Assembly (NCBI GenBank): GCA_019843655.1
Contig: JACDQD010000002.1
Location: 19,243,154 to 19,307,153, forward strand
Direction of reading: 5' to 3'
Length of the DNA stretch: 64,000 bases
Source: Lethocerus indicus
Taxonomy: Eukaryota > Arthropoda > Insecta > Hemiptera > Belostomatidae
Shown piece after piece: positions 1 through 13,356 of the stretch. Made by a program: the position numbers and the translations under genes. The notes under the pieces are model-generated. The model searched no databases, was not told where the DNA came from, and worked only from the letters and a program-made list of their open reading frames with translations. The first letter of the stretch is position 1, and each line of letters begins with the position of its first letter.

Positions 1-2160
1 CCGAAATGAATACAGCAACAAGCATTCATCCAGGCATTCATACGTTTCAAATTATGGATGCCCCTCCCCCTACACCCCTTCACAGAACGGAAGAGAAATA
101 GGGAACGCCCGGAATTTGTGCTCGGGCGCACGATCGGAACTCGAAACATGCGACACCCCCGTCCACACCGCCGACTCGCAGGGCCAAATTATAATCTAAC
201 CGAAGGGACAGCGGAATGTCCCCTAAGTGGGCACCTGCGCTGCAATTGAGCGAGAACTTACAACCTATATCTTCCTTGTTCTCGTTGAAAAAATTAACCA
301 TTCAATGATAATTACAATTATTAGAAACAAATTAAACGTCATCAGCACGATTAACGTGTATTCTCCCACAAGTAAAAATAAGGAACATTAAAGTTTTGTG
401 CCCCAAAATAAAACTATACACATATACTGAACTCTGAATTTTTATTAATTTTCGATTGTGCCATCCCTGGGGAAAATTAACTGCCGACCACTTTAGCCGT
501 ACAGGGGATTATAGAAGGCGAATGAAAAAGAAAGATATTTGGCGTGGACAAGTTGACCGTGGTCATCCTTCTCCGGTCGACTGGTTCTCACTGTCCTTGA
601 AACGAGGATTGACTTATAGCCAGGGGGTCTGGCTTTATAGTGCCTTAACCCCCGCCGCATGAAAGGGGCACTCGCCCGCCCCCTCGATACTTTTATGGCC
701 AATCTCCGTCGGTCGGCACGATAAAGACTCGGGAACAACGTCGTTTAGTCCGGCGCAATTCTGACAACTAAGCGTGTTCATTACGATCCTGTAATTGAGA
801 AGTTTTTCATGCGCAACACGCTACCGTTTTTCATATTAACAGAAACGGTCGTGGGAAATGGACGAGGTCGCAAATGATCATCATTTTGCCTGTAATGAAA
901 CTGTCCGCCGACAAATGAAGCTATTGCCTACACTTTTCTAGTCAGTATATAACGCCGCTATATCCATAAATATTCAGGATAATGCTTGACTGTGATGATT
1001 CCAATTCTTCTACACTTCGTGCAATATAGTTGGTATCTGCCGTATCGGTGTCATTATGATGCTAAACACCGCCAATATTACAATATATTCCGTTTCTCCC
1101 ACATTCGTTTGTTTACACAATATGTAAACTTGATATGAGTTGATAACATGACCACTGACTTTTAATTAGGTTCCCATCTATCAAAGACGGACAGTGAAAC
1201 GAGACCATCGTAAATTACCCACGGGGCCATATTAGACCGTGGGCATAGTTCAGTTGGCAAATGCAACCTTTTTGCACTGACAGTTACAGTACGCGGTATA
1301 ATAACTAGTTAGGTTAAGACCTACCGTGGCACTAAAGAGTACCGTTTGGAATATTACGGTGGCAGCGACACCCTCTGGGACACTCAAAGTATATGTTCTT
1401 GTAAAGTGTCTCCATTCAATGGGATTACTACTATTATACACTAATACCTTGGATTAAAGTTATATAATTGAGTCCAATATCTGTTCACAAATACACCCTC
1501 CCTGAAACAAATGTTTGGCAAATCCCAAAATTGGTATTTCGAACAGTCGACCTGTAACTACATGGGGGTTGGATATTCGATTTGTGACAACTCAAGTACG
1601 TCACTCCGTCCGGTGATCATAAATACAAACAAGGCCAGATCTATAAATAATACTGGGTGACTTCATTCATAAGGCACTGATGATTTATCAAGAACCATAA
1701 ATCTGATAGTAAATGAACAAATCAATTTGCGTATCGCGTGTCATTGAAAATAAATGAACATATAAATTGTGTATTTTTAATCGTAGGCTTTTGTAGATAG
1801 TTATTAATTAAATAATTATTTATGTGTTTCCCACACACACGAACTGAATGAAAATGTCAGATAATATAGTTACAAAACAAGAATCACTTTTTAATACGTT
1901 AAATAATGGAATACAAAGTAAAATGAAAATATCAAATTTAGAAGAAAAGGGATTAATAATATTTATAATTAACATTTTTATTTATTTAAGGTGATACAGT
2001 AAAAATAAAGTAATTGACAAATACGAATATAGAAATAATAATCCCAATCCCACCCATACTCAAGGTTTATGAGGTCTCCGTGAACCGTAGTATATCAGAA
2101 ATATCGGCTGACTTCGCCAGAAGGCAGAGACAAATCCAGTCTTCGTATTATATCTGTGTT
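1..2160. other. Non-coding stretch, probable intron
   Basis: Mostly AT-rich, with a CpG-rich patch at about 520-740. Around 1246-1265 ATAGTTCAGTTGGCAAATGC looks like a tRNA-type A box, but no B box follows at tRNA spacing. ORFs here are short and on conflicting strands. No exon with convincing splice sites was seen. Confidence 0.55.

Positions 2161-2161
<1 letters not shown>

Positions 2162-2215
<54 letters not shown>
2162..2215 (+). repeat. Poly-C run of 54 bases
   Basis: An uninterrupted run of 54 cytosines sits between TGTTA and TTCAG. Such length is rare. The complementary strand is a G-tract able to form a G-quadruplex and the C strand an i-motif. The length may be inexact because homopolymers this long are hard to sequence. 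Confidence 0.95.
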
Positions 2216-2842
2216 TTCAGTAATTTTGATAGCCCCCAATCTTCCCAGTCAATTTACCGCGATGATGAGGCCATTGTTGATGTCCGAACTGTTCACAATC
2301 CGTTATGAACAGCGTCCTTTACCCTGCCCCGTCTTGATTCCGCGTCATTTGGTATCAAAAAAATACTCTTTTATAAAAAATTTGATTGACTCAATTCTTT
2401 GAGTAGTTTGTTTCCGATAAAATGTCAGCATTACGTCGGATGCACAGTTTTATCAAATGCAAAGTAAAATAGAATTCAAACGTGTATATCATGATATTAC
2501 GATGTATTTTAGTGAAGTATCCATTGCGTTAGAAACAGTTTCACGGGGATTTGGTACGGTACGGCCTTTGCACGGTTGTTCTGTCTGTTCGCGACCCTTC
2601 GTTCCGGCGGTAGACGCTCTGCTGTTCTCCCGCCCTCAGTCGTAACCGGATAATAAGACATTGAGTTGCACTATACTACTGGGACACTAAAACGGACGAA
2701 ATTGTAGTCTAGAAAACTTTCGACGCGTCCAGTCCACGGGATTATAGGGCAATTTGAGCTTGTCGGTGTGGCCCAATCATCGGACTGGAGACTCTCGGGA
2801 CGATTAGGTGAGTAGATTGGGTGTGCGCCCGTACGGGGAGGT

Positions 2843-2883
2843 GGAGGAGGAGGAGGAGGAGGAGGAGGAGTAGGAGTAGTAGA
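2843..2883 (+). repeat. (GGA)n / (TAG/GAG) trinucleotide repeat
   Basis: A run of GGA triplets to 2870 passes into an imperfect TAGGAGTAGTAG end. It sits in a CpG-rich patch and makes an artificial run of arginines in one frame, which should not be read as a protein. Confidence 0.9.
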
Positions 2884-3458
2884 CCGCGTTGGAATCCGGT
2901 CCCCAAGTTAATCGCAGAGGCTCATCGTTACACCCCCTCCGTTTTGGCGCCACGGCCCAGGAATTTTTTAGAGAACATGATCACCCGGCAGATCACGGAT
3001 GTTAGGTGTTGGCAATCAAAATGAATGAGCCCGGCGTTCTATATCCGACACGTCAAGTCGACCGAATTCCTGGAGAATAGTCGTTACGGTTGTAATAATC
3101 AAGTAAATAGGCCGTCATATAATAAAATTAAAGACAGTGTCGAGACAACAGGAGTGTTTAGATTTACCTAAGTGTTTAGGATTTAGTATAATTTCTGCTA
3201 TAAAACATAAATTATTAAAGAAATGGAAACAATAATCAATTACTTGTACAGCATCGGATTAATTACCTGCGAACGCGGGTCAAGACACCGTAGGTGGTGC
3301 ATTTTCCTTGGGGCACCTTAAATGTAATATAGCAATGGTTCGAAGAACAGAATATACAATCAGTTGCTCGTTTGAATTTATCAAAAGAGAAGGTCGTATA
3401 CTAGAAGTATCCAGAATACCAATTACAATGAAAAAATAAATCTTTCTGTAACTTAAAT

Positions 3459-3482
3459 TTAATTAATTAATTAATTAATTAA
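3459..3482 (+). repeat. (TTAA)n tetranucleotide repeat
   Basis: About six copies of TTAA, a self-complementary repeat, in a long AT-rich stretch. Confidence 0.9.
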
Positions 3483-4629
3483 TGTGTTTATAAGCACATA
3501 TCAAGTAATTAGTCGAGTCTAATTTAGTCCACATAATAAAATATAACATTTTAGTTATGAATAATTTTCTGAAAAAATCTTATCAATATCATACTACTTC
3601 CGTTAGTCCTATACAAACCATAGTTAAATAAGATTAAATAGCCGTAAGATAAGAACTAAAAAAATAATGAGATTCGATTCAAATCCATATAGGTGTGGTC
3701 ATATATACAAACAAACACATCCGATCAAGAAAACGTTTAGACGACGTTCACAATAACTCTCTGGGAGTCGTTAACGGGTAATGGTTTGTTCCGAATACGA
3801 GTCAATTGGGGATTTTCCAGTTATAAATTTTCAAATATATTCACAGGAAGATAATATAAAAGACTGAAAATACCAATATTCGGCCTAGGCTCAAAGAAAG
3901 ATTCCGCTTTATGTCGCCCAGCTCAAAACAAACATTTGCCGACGCAATCTCATCAAGTAAACAGAATCAAATGCTGCGCTTTGCCAACACTTTGTCTTTC
4001 GCCGACAATGCAAACTCCTCCCAACTGTATTAATTCACAAGTCCATCATCGATGGTTACACCGAAAAAAGTACACCGCAGGCTCGCCAGGAAAAGTGCTC
4101 TTCAGATTGACATTGTTTTCATGGTCGACTCGGTTTGAAGAGAGTAAGAAAAATTCTTGTTGATACTGCGATTTATTACTTGCTCACTGCAATAACTCTT
4201 ACATAACTAAAGCCTTAAACAATTTGAGTGATGCGGAGTACTATGTGCGGACCATAATAGTCAGACTCATATGACAAGCAAACAAAAATAAATTTAAAAA
4301 TGTTTCAAACCAGACGACAAACTTGGATTGAAAATCATTTTTCTGGAAATAAGTTATGAAAGTGAATAATGCTCTGCATGAACATGCTGCCAGAAACATT
4401 TTGTTCGAATTAATTGATTAGGTACATTTATTTAAACTACACATTTTTTGTTCTTCTATGTGCTCCAAACGTTTCGCTAATACCATGCGTTAACGTTTAT
4501 ATATATTGTTCCTGCTAATTACATTGCAGTGGTAGCATTGATGCGATTATGTGCCGAATGTACTCATAATTTTCTACTTGTACTGCACCATCCCATACGC
4601 GTGGGCGGAAAAATGCCACGTCCGTCCAC

Positions 4630-4630
<1 letters not shown>

Positions 4631-4694
<64 letters not shown>
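4631..4694 (+). repeat. (TC)32 microsatellite
   Basis: Sixty-four bases of perfect TC dinucleotide. Chance ORFs that cross it on both strands give Ser-Leu and Arg-Glu runs and are not genes. Confidence 0.97.
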
Positions 4695-4699
<5 letters not shown>

Positions 4700-7600
4700 T
4701 CGGAATGCGTGTATACCAAATTCCGTGTTGGGGGACCGGGGCGAAGACACCTGCTTCCTCGCGCTCCCCAAGCAGACGCAACGAGCCTTAGTTTGTTCAG
4801 TGTTATCCGGTTAGCTCAAGTTTACATAGTTGGCCGTTAGCACCTGCCCTATAGCCGCCACACCCAGCGCCTTATGTCCCACTCGGAAAAGTCACCGGCT
4901 CTCTCCTCCACGACAACAAGAGCAGAGTGGGCGTCTGTCCGGTACAAGTGTACAACCGGCCCAGCTATAGAGATAGGGCTAACAGACAAGTACCGTGTTG
5001 TTTTGTAACGTAATCCATATTCAATTACTTGTTAATAAAAACCGAACCGGACGGCGCGGATTTTATCCCCGCTCAGCTAAGTGCAAAAGGTTTGCGGTAC
5101 TGAAAAACTGGTAAATAATATACGCGGTGGAGGCGGGCGACATTACTATTATTAGTATACTTTATAATTGTTGCTATAATCTGTTGGACAGGAAATGTGG
5201 ATTCTTCCCTAATCCAATTAGGGACACAGTGGAAGTGTACAATTAAAATAATTCCACTGTTTCGTCCAGTAACCGACTTACAATTACATAATTGGATACG
5301 AAAGCGGGGGAAATACGTTTTAAATAAAATATTCTAACAATGTATACACATATTTTCGTGACAATTACATGTTATCACTCATAAAAGGTTCAGCTCAGTA
5401 TCGCCTGGGCCAATAAAACTATTGGCCTATCGAATCTATACAGATTCGAATGTGAAATAGATATTATTATGTTTAGGTACGTTAAAAATTTGTGCTAATT
5501 CAAAGTAAGTCTCAGTTTTCCTCACTGTACGATCAAGCGTTTCTCTCTCACAATAGAATCCTAAAGACTAATTCTACTTTAAAATCTACACATGCTGGCT
5601 CGCTACAGAATATAAGTTCCTATTGATGACGTCCTGAGATATTTAAATTGGCCTCACATTCCAGGCCACGCCGCGAATATAACAACTCTACCCGATATAA
5701 AGTGGACATACGCACAATACTTACAGTTCACTGAACTAGTACTCTTCGATGCGAGTGTTATACCTATCGGTTTCGGCATCTCGTAAGAGATTATTCAGCG
5801 CAGGAACATTGCAGACATTCTTCGGGCGCCAGCCAATCAATTGGTTCCGGACGAAATATACAACGGGGATGAACAAAATTCCGGGCATGTAAATCATGAA
5901 ACATTAGGAAAACGGGGACAGGCCGCACCAAAAATACGGTCGGACCCAAACCAAACTTCGACTGCAATTCATTAAAACTCGAGTGCCTGTTTTTCAACAG
6001 TGCTACGCAAAACCAATAACGTCCCATTCATTTTAAGCACAAACCAGTTTTCATCGCATCGACTCGCCGCCCAGGAGAGACACCGGCAAAAAAATCATAT
6101 ATAAATTTTGCGTTAATTCGATATTAAGTCATATTTTATACTGGATTTCGGAGCCCGCGGCCTCCTATAACACGGTATTTTACGCCGATAAATATGAATC
6201 GACCGTATTTGAATAAATTATATTTTTCAAAACACGGCAAACGAGTCGTCCTATTAATACGAGATTTGCATGAATTTTTCCCTGGTCTTTATAAGGGGCT
6301 AATTTCTTCATAAATCGTGCTTGTCAAATATTTTAGGCGTCACCCCTATTTTACCTAACTAAATCGGGACGAACTGGTAATCGTTTTTAACAACACCAGT
6401 TAGTGTATATTCCTCTATATTACACTTTCATTTTCCTGAACAAATTTACATTAACGAGCTCTACAACTCCCATTTTTTACAACTTTATTTAAATAGCGCA
6501 CTCAAGTAGCCGCGGCGGCTCTTATTAGTGGTTAGGCGCTCTAATTTGGTTATGGATGGTTACATTTGATCTGTAGTCCGTTGTTGTCTATTAACTGTAG
6601 TAGTTTATTATTTCAATTAGAAAAATCATATTTGTTCCACGGAATAAAGAGGCGGAGAAGAAATCTTTATTTGATTAAACGTTCATACTTTAATGTGCAC
6701 TTCAGGACGAATATGCGTCCACATGTTATATTTGTAATCATATGACTATATTTTCTGAAAAATGTAACATTTCACTTGCCAATGTTTATTTCTGTATTAG
6801 GAACAATATTGTGTTTCTACCTCAATTCCCAATACGTCTGCATGTTCACCGATAATAAATGCAAGCATTCTAGTAATCCAGTAGTTTATTGGCGTTGACT
6901 CCAGTACATAAGAAAGCGACATGAAAGAAAACGATACAGTTGTCCAAGCAAAATTATTTCTGTTTATATTATCGGTCCCCGAGATCATTAGGGAATTGTA
7001 TAAACCGTCGTGGAAGGAGTCAGAAATCAAATGCCGAAAGCGGAGGGGAGAGGCCAGTACATAAAGCGAGTAATACCGTGTCCATTACCTCAGTTCGTGC
7101 CCGGAATCCGCGGCCGACCATTCCGTATTCTTTACGCCCGAGGGGTTCGAAGAATCGTTAAGAGGGAAGAAATATGCCGAAGGAATTTATCGCCGGTGGA
7201 AGCCCGCCCGTATTGTATCTGTATTTCAGATAAAAAGGGGGCCTCCACTCCTCCCACCACTACTTTCTAGCGGTCGTACGTTGTGCGAGTAAGATGGCGG
7301 GGGGGATATCCGCGCGTTTAAAGGTCGGTGGATTTATCGGGACAAGATAAGGGAGGGCCGGTTGAGGCCTCTATTTCGACCTAAAATCCTCCCCCATTAA
7401 CGTCGTCCACTCCGACCGCCTATAAAACGACCGTGTAAACCCCCTCCCACCGTTTAAACCCGCCGGGATATCCCCAACTTTAAAGAATTCATCGACAGAG
7501 ATGCGATTCCCGGCTATCTATCAGACACAGAGGCCTTATACATACTCAATAATTTGAATACGAAAATAACCATTTACAGTCATATCTCATCGATTAATAA

Positions 7601-10280
7601 TAACATGAATGATAAAATCTCAACCCGATTAGCGGCGCACTCCCGTATCTTCAATCACAATAAACCGCCGCAATAGTCACCAGTCACGACGGGATTACAG
7701 CTTAAAACTACCTCAATCGATATTTAATCATATGAGTCTGAACTTTATGATCACTATTTCAAGCCTACGTAAATACTGTCCGACTTCAATGCAGCATTTA
7801 TCTCATGTTCCAGTTTATATTGTTTCTTATAATATAATGTAATGAGACAGCCGTGACACTTCAATGTTTAAACATTTCTTAATATTAAGCGTGCGTGCAA
7901 CTAGCAGACGATAAGAGTTATTTCATAATTAATTAAATTAAAAATGGTTTGCGAAAATACTACAATAAAACAATCATATGACTATTATTACTACAGCACT
8001 ACTCTACTAGCCATAATGATGACATATGTTGTACTAAGAAATTAAAATAATGTCGTCACAAATGTCAACTTCCAAAGGGTCTTCTTCTAGTCTGCGTAGA
8101 AGAAATACTCGCGATAATAAAATACGGTTTCAGTACGTACAGAAGCCGAAATTCACATATAAAGGAACAGTTAATTCCTCCTGCAAATATTCGTATACAA
8201 AATTAACTCAACCGCCACCCACGCCGTGGTGGGCTAATTCTAGGTTCCACAGAAAAAAAGATGGAGGAATACAAGAAGACGAGGAAGGAGTAAAAAATTT
8301 AATAAAAGCGAGGCGGACGGAGGACGTGAGCTGTAAATTTGTTAGCTCTTCCCCAGTAATAAATGATACATAGTGTGGCGCGCGAACGGGCGCTGCACCG
8401 CTCCACGGCCCGGGCAATGAATTATAGGCGACACGCCTCGCTCTAATAAACGCTCTGGGTCCCCTTAAACAGAGGGCGGGCGCGTATGCTCAGCGGCTAC
8501 GGACGTAGGTCTATACCAGAGTTAAGTGTATACAAAGGGGGGGTCTTCTATTTGAACAGTACCAGCCGAGAGCCGGGCGTGTGGTCGCCGGCCCCACTTA
8601 TAGAAACGTTAATTCTGATAAATGCCCAGAGGCCGACCCTCCATTTAGTTTTTGCCGCTGGCTATTCCGGCGTCTACGAAATGAAATTTTTCAGATTGTT
8701 AATAAATATCGATACTAAATTTTAAGGAGTTAACACGGATTTCATTCATCTTTCAAATTATACAAGAGGTACATAAGTAATTTATGTCATGGGGAGTAGA
8801 AGGTATACGAAAGTAAGAGCTACGAGGGAGGCCAATGCTCTAAGGTTTTCAAAGATACAGCATATCTGATTTACAGGAACGACAGAAATACTAACCTGCA
8901 ATATAACACTATAAATAGTCTTGCTATAGTCAAGTTTGTTTTGAGAGAATTATATCATACGTTCGAACGACAATTCAACTTTCTTGACGAACTCGTAACA
9001 TAAATAACGATATCTCTCTACCAACAATCTCTGCAATTGACTCTTTTTTAGCTGGAAATAAAGCTTCACTAATTATATTTTAAATATCAGTTTTAATCGA
9101 ACAAAAAATGGCTGATTAATTCGGTCAGAATGTATGCACCAGTATAGTTTACTACGTTCTACGAAACGGCCAATTTAAAAACTACATTGTGAAATGTTCC
9201 CTCCCTGAAAACCTATTTTCTGGCATTAAAGGGCGAACGATTTGTGTCCATTGTTAGGATTTAAATCGAGTCTCAAGTTATTATTGGAATCACAACCCCG
9301 CAAACTTGACTAATGAAAAACCAAAGTGCGAGGGGGGTGGAGTAGGAGGAACGTGCGGGGGTGGCTCCCGACCGCCCTTTCTTCCCTTCCGTATCCGGGC
9401 TTCAGAAATGTCTCATTCAGACTTCTCTGTAAACCAAATTAATCTGCCGCTGAATGCGGAGCCCGGCCGCGATTTCAAGCATCAAAACAGTCCTTTTTAT
9501 CTAAAGGGGACCCTATTCAGTGGGGCCGAGGAACCGCCGCGGTGTTGTTTGCACTACTAAACCTATCTGATAAGAGTTTACAACAGCAAAAATAAGGGGC
9601 TGTATTCTATTTATATACCAAATAAATTATATAGTTACAATGTGAAAGACTCCTTGTGTTTTCGCTAACGTCATATAAAGAAGTCAATATAAAATGTTAA
9701 AATACTCGTATCATATCACCTCCTCTTGCTATTATTTTATTGCAGTAGATGTATTATTTTAACGGAATAACGTGCACGCTTATTTCTGGTAGCCTTAAGT
9801 ATATATAATTTATAAGCGGAGACCGGTAAATTTTCACCGCGTGTTCGTTGTTGGTAAAATATGAGCATTTAAAAAATTAACGCGAGTAAATGTCAGTGGC
9901 GAATATTCTCCCGGCATTCAATTAATGAAAATAAATGGCGAGTGCGTCGCAACCGAAGTCCTCTCTGGATTATTTCCAGAGAAAATGCAAAGAGCCCTCT
10001 GGAATATTTCTAAATTATATCCCTCAACCATATGTTTCACTATTGTCTCGTTTGTGTTCTGTTGATATTTCACTCCCCCGTTGAATATCACTGAAAATAT
10101 TATTTTGTAAAAATATATTAGTCAAAAATGTTCCTTCATTCTCATGAAGAATACCTTATACTTTGGATAAATCTTAACGTTAATGTGCACATCTATATCA
10201 AATGTCACAATAAAACTGCAGCATTGAGTCTTCTAGTGCATTAATGAAGTTAAATTAATTGCTGAATTTTTTCTAATTTT
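4695..10280. other. Non-coding stretch with four CpG-rich patches
   Basis: CpG-rich patches at about 4715-4960, 7040-7460, 8380-8640 and 9300-9560 alternate with AT-rich DNA. Two adjacent perfect 8-bp hairpins lie at 5408-5427 and 5430-5449. A 107-codon ORF at 8050-8373 (plus) has an ATG in fair context but a low-complexity Ser/Lys/Arg-rich product with no recognisable domain. Confidence 0.55.
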
Positions 10281-10282
10281 AT

Positions 10283-10390
10283 AATTCAATGAAAATCAGG
10301 TCCCTAGCGGGATTCGAACATGAGTGTGGGACTGGACATTCAAATGAGATGTCCGAGAGCCGGCTGTAATTGTCTTTGCCGTGCATGTAA
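10283..10390 (-). mobile_element. tRNA-derived SINE-like fragment, copy 1
   Basis: On the minus strand the segment contains the pol III B-box sequence GTTCGAATCCC (10309-10319), preceded by a possible anticodon-arm hairpin GGACAT...ATGTCC and followed by a tail CTGATTTTCATTGAATT. The 3' part TTCGAATCCCGCTAGGGACC resembles the copies at 13357-13445 (minus) and 41620-41732 (plus), which share the same tail. A functional tRNA is unlikely: no acceptor stem closes the structure. Confidence 0.5.
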
Positions 10391-13356
10391 TTAAATCTAA
10401 TATAAACAAAAATCTACAGTTTACAGACGACACTCAAACGTCAGAAATGAAGAAACGAAGGTGTTAAAACAGTGAGGAGAAGGCGAACGTGTTATCTCCC
10501 GAAATACGCCCAGTCCGGAGCCGACGAGAAACGTCTCTATAGGTTTTATGGCCCTCCCCGAATTCCTGGCTCGGACCAATAAACGGGCCACAAATAAACT
10601 TATCAACCTTCCTCTTATATTCGGGGGGTCCGCCCGACATAACAGGTTCAAGTTCATCACCCTCAGCGTCTTCGACCTTCGGCCGTCCCCGCCTCGAGCA
10701 GGTTTCAACGTCGCCTTCCCCTCAGACACCCGAGACCAACTTTGCCGGCCGCGGTCAGCCGCCAATGAAATCATTTGCATCCATTAACCCTTCAACGTGA
10801 CCGATGCGCCCATATGTTCACTGTGACTTGGATTCGCGGACCCTGACAAAGATTCGCAGGGAGAAAACGACGGCCGGTATGGGCCCTCGATGAGGAGGAA
10901 CGAATCAATTCAGAATTAAAAGTTAATGAACCAGGCAGTCTTGAGAGCAGAACAACACAACACATGCCAACCAAAAGAGAGAATTAAATTTAAAAACAGT
11001 TGGTGTCGAGTCAGCAAGAGAAGGTTGCCGAAACAGTCATGGTTCCGTGATGACACTCCCGATTCCAATCTTGGATTTACAATGTGCTACAACGTCCGCT
11101 CTATTTACAGAATCAGCTCCTTTTTTTCCTCCCAGATCTTAAAATCGCGATGGGCTAATGCGATATGAATATTTATCAGCAATTCAAGCAGGAATGCCAA
11201 AATATTATTAACGGGCCTTCCAATTAACGTACGATGCCAATACGGCCAAAGTTGTACAAACATTACAAGAAATATGTTTATCTCGAAACGTTCTATCTTA
11301 AGTAAAGAGATCAATGAACATTATATCGAACTCTGCACTGATATATAGTAATATTATCTATATCAATGTTCAAAAAATAGAAATTATAAGGAAATTAAAA
11401 AAATATAACTATTATTTTTTTGTGATGAATAGGGAAGATGTTGTCCAGGATACCTTGGAAACGAAGCCGGGCTGAGCCTATTGAGAGGCCAGTTTCCACG
11501 GCTGGCCTTTTTATACGTTGCAGGGCTGCATCGGGCTGCCCTAAATATTCATGAGGCCCCGTCCAGGCCGGTGTCCGAGTGCTCCTAGCCCCAACGGCTT
11601 TATTCTTTCGGGCCCTCAAGACGGTCCTTCCTTTAACGGGCCCGATACCCCGATTTCGACGCCCGAACCCCGTTCGGAATCGATAATTCTTTCCGGAACG
11701 ATTCCGAGCCTACTAAAATCCTACCGAATAAAAACGGGTCGGACAGAGCGACCGACGAGGAGAACGGCGTTAACGTTTCTGTCCCCAGCTCTGAATATTT
11801 CCCGCGATAGGCCTGTACGTTTCCCGGCCTATAATCCGATTTTGTTTCAATCTTCTCTGAACACCGAATGAGGTGACTATAAAGCGATATATAAATTTTT
11901 TGGGGGGGAACAGAGCGCCATTTATTTCGGGGCCGGCGGATCATACGGATTAAATCTGCTCTCCAGTGGCAGACAACGAATTTAATATTATTGTCCGAGT
12001 GATTTCCCACTTCCACTTCGTCTCCTGTCTCGGGCTAAAACCAATTCCGTAGAAGATGTTAATAACCATCTCACAGACTACCTATCCGACTAAAGGACCA
12101 TAGCTCTGCCAGATCACAGTACGATGTTGAGCTGTGCCTTCTCGACATTCCAGAGAATCAGTGCAGCGATTCGTGGTATGAATCCCTACCGATTTGTAAT
12201 TTTCCACTTAGATCCATTGAAATTATCATCCAAGGTGCGGTATGTATATATTATTCAACTACACAGCCCAAAGGAAATTCCTAACCATCATCCGAATTCA
12301 TTCAAACCCTTTAATCCTGCTAAATTGGTTACCGAGAAACGATGAATTGAATCTGGACCTTCATTAGTTCCTGACAATAGTATGAGTCCATTTATTTAAT
12401 ACATAAAATATTAGCAGTCTATTATTGCATGGATTTTAGGCAATGACGTCATGTTATTGCATATTGATTAATTATTCAAATAAGCTATTCTATAGATAAA
12501 AATTCTTCGACTTGAAATTTGTGACACTACCGGAAAATTAGACAACGGCGCATTCATTTCTCTGAAAACGCAACTGACTCGTTTTTAATACATGTGCATG
12601 TACAGATATGTATGTCTTCAACAAATACAATTTCAACGCCTCTTTCTTTCAACACTTTCGCTTCCAACCCATGTTTCATACTTTCAGTACTTAATCGCAA
12701 TGCCAATCACTTTTTTAAACACGTTTTTTGAACTCGTCGTTTAAGAATTATATTTAAATGCTCCAATTATGCCTGGGCCCGATTCGATATATCATTTGTG
12801 GAGAAACATTCGAATTCATGATAAAGCACGGTCCCCGCACAATCGATTGCACATTACAAATTTGATAGTTTGATGTCTATTTGGTTGGATTCTAAATAAT
12901 AACTTATGTCTCCCCAATCTGATTTAAACCGAATAAGTTCTTCCTCATAATAGGGTTTGACAATTAATGAGATATTCGAATGTCCCCGATTACCTTATTA
13001 CGTGTACTCCAATAGCGTAAACTTGTTGAATCCGTCAAACCAATTACACAAGTTTAATTGCGAGCGGAGTATTAACCGATTCCATTTCGTGGGGCCAGAT
13101 TGTATAATTTCAATTGCATATTCGGCCCTAATATACCAGATGGAATATTAAAATTGATTGTTAATAATGTATTCTTATTGAATATAGTCAATTCAATAGA
13201 ATTTCGCATACGTTTCTATGTATCCCATTTGTCTGAAAATTATGCTCACACAGTAATATAATATTATTAATCACCTCGAAACTTATAAAATGAACATACA
13301 ATCAAATCTAGTATGTATGTTGGAGTCTGAGTTACTCTCGTTTAATCGTTTGAAAT
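10391..13356. other. Non-coding stretch between SINE-like copies 1 and 2
   Basis: Two CpG-rich patches (about 10480-10780 and 11440-11870) are open on both strands at once, the signature of base composition rather than coding. The rest is AT-rich. A piggyBac-like terminus is annotated at 10783. Confidence 0.55.
10783..10826 (+). mobile_element. piggyBac-like terminal sequence (TTAA target plus terminus)
   Basis: TTAACCCTTCAACGTGACC followed by GATGCGCCCATATG resembles the end of a piggyBac-type element or MITE: a TTAA target, CCCTT/CCCAC, then a G/C-rich stretch reaching CATATG. The partner terminus (…GGGTTAA) was not found within the next few hundred bases. Confidence 0.28.

Larger units (their letters stand above)
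2216..4630. other. Non-coding stretch between the poly-C and (TC)n repeats
   Basis: A CpG-rich patch (about 2560-2960) contains the GGA repeat. From 3030 to 4600 the DNA is AT-rich with no recognisable gene or element apart from the TTAA repeat. Confidence 0.55.

Noticed and set aside
340..370. RADDV-like reverse transcriptase active-site word on the minus strand
   Set aside because: Stops immediately follow and no other RT motif surrounds it.
1240..1300. Possible tRNA gene from the A-box-like ATAGTTCAGTTGGCAAATGC
   Set aside because: No B box at the right distance and no acceptor stem.
4529..4840. ORFs with Ser-Leu or Arg-Glu runs on both strands
   Set aside because: Artefacts of translating the (TC)n microsatellite.
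8050..8373. 107-codon ORF starting at a fair-context ATG
   Set aside because: Low-complexity Ser/Lys/Arg product without domain. Several ORFs of this length are expected by chance.
10421..10787. 119-codon minus and 79-codon plus ORFs
   Set aside because: Open on both strands in a CpG-rich patch; no family recognised.
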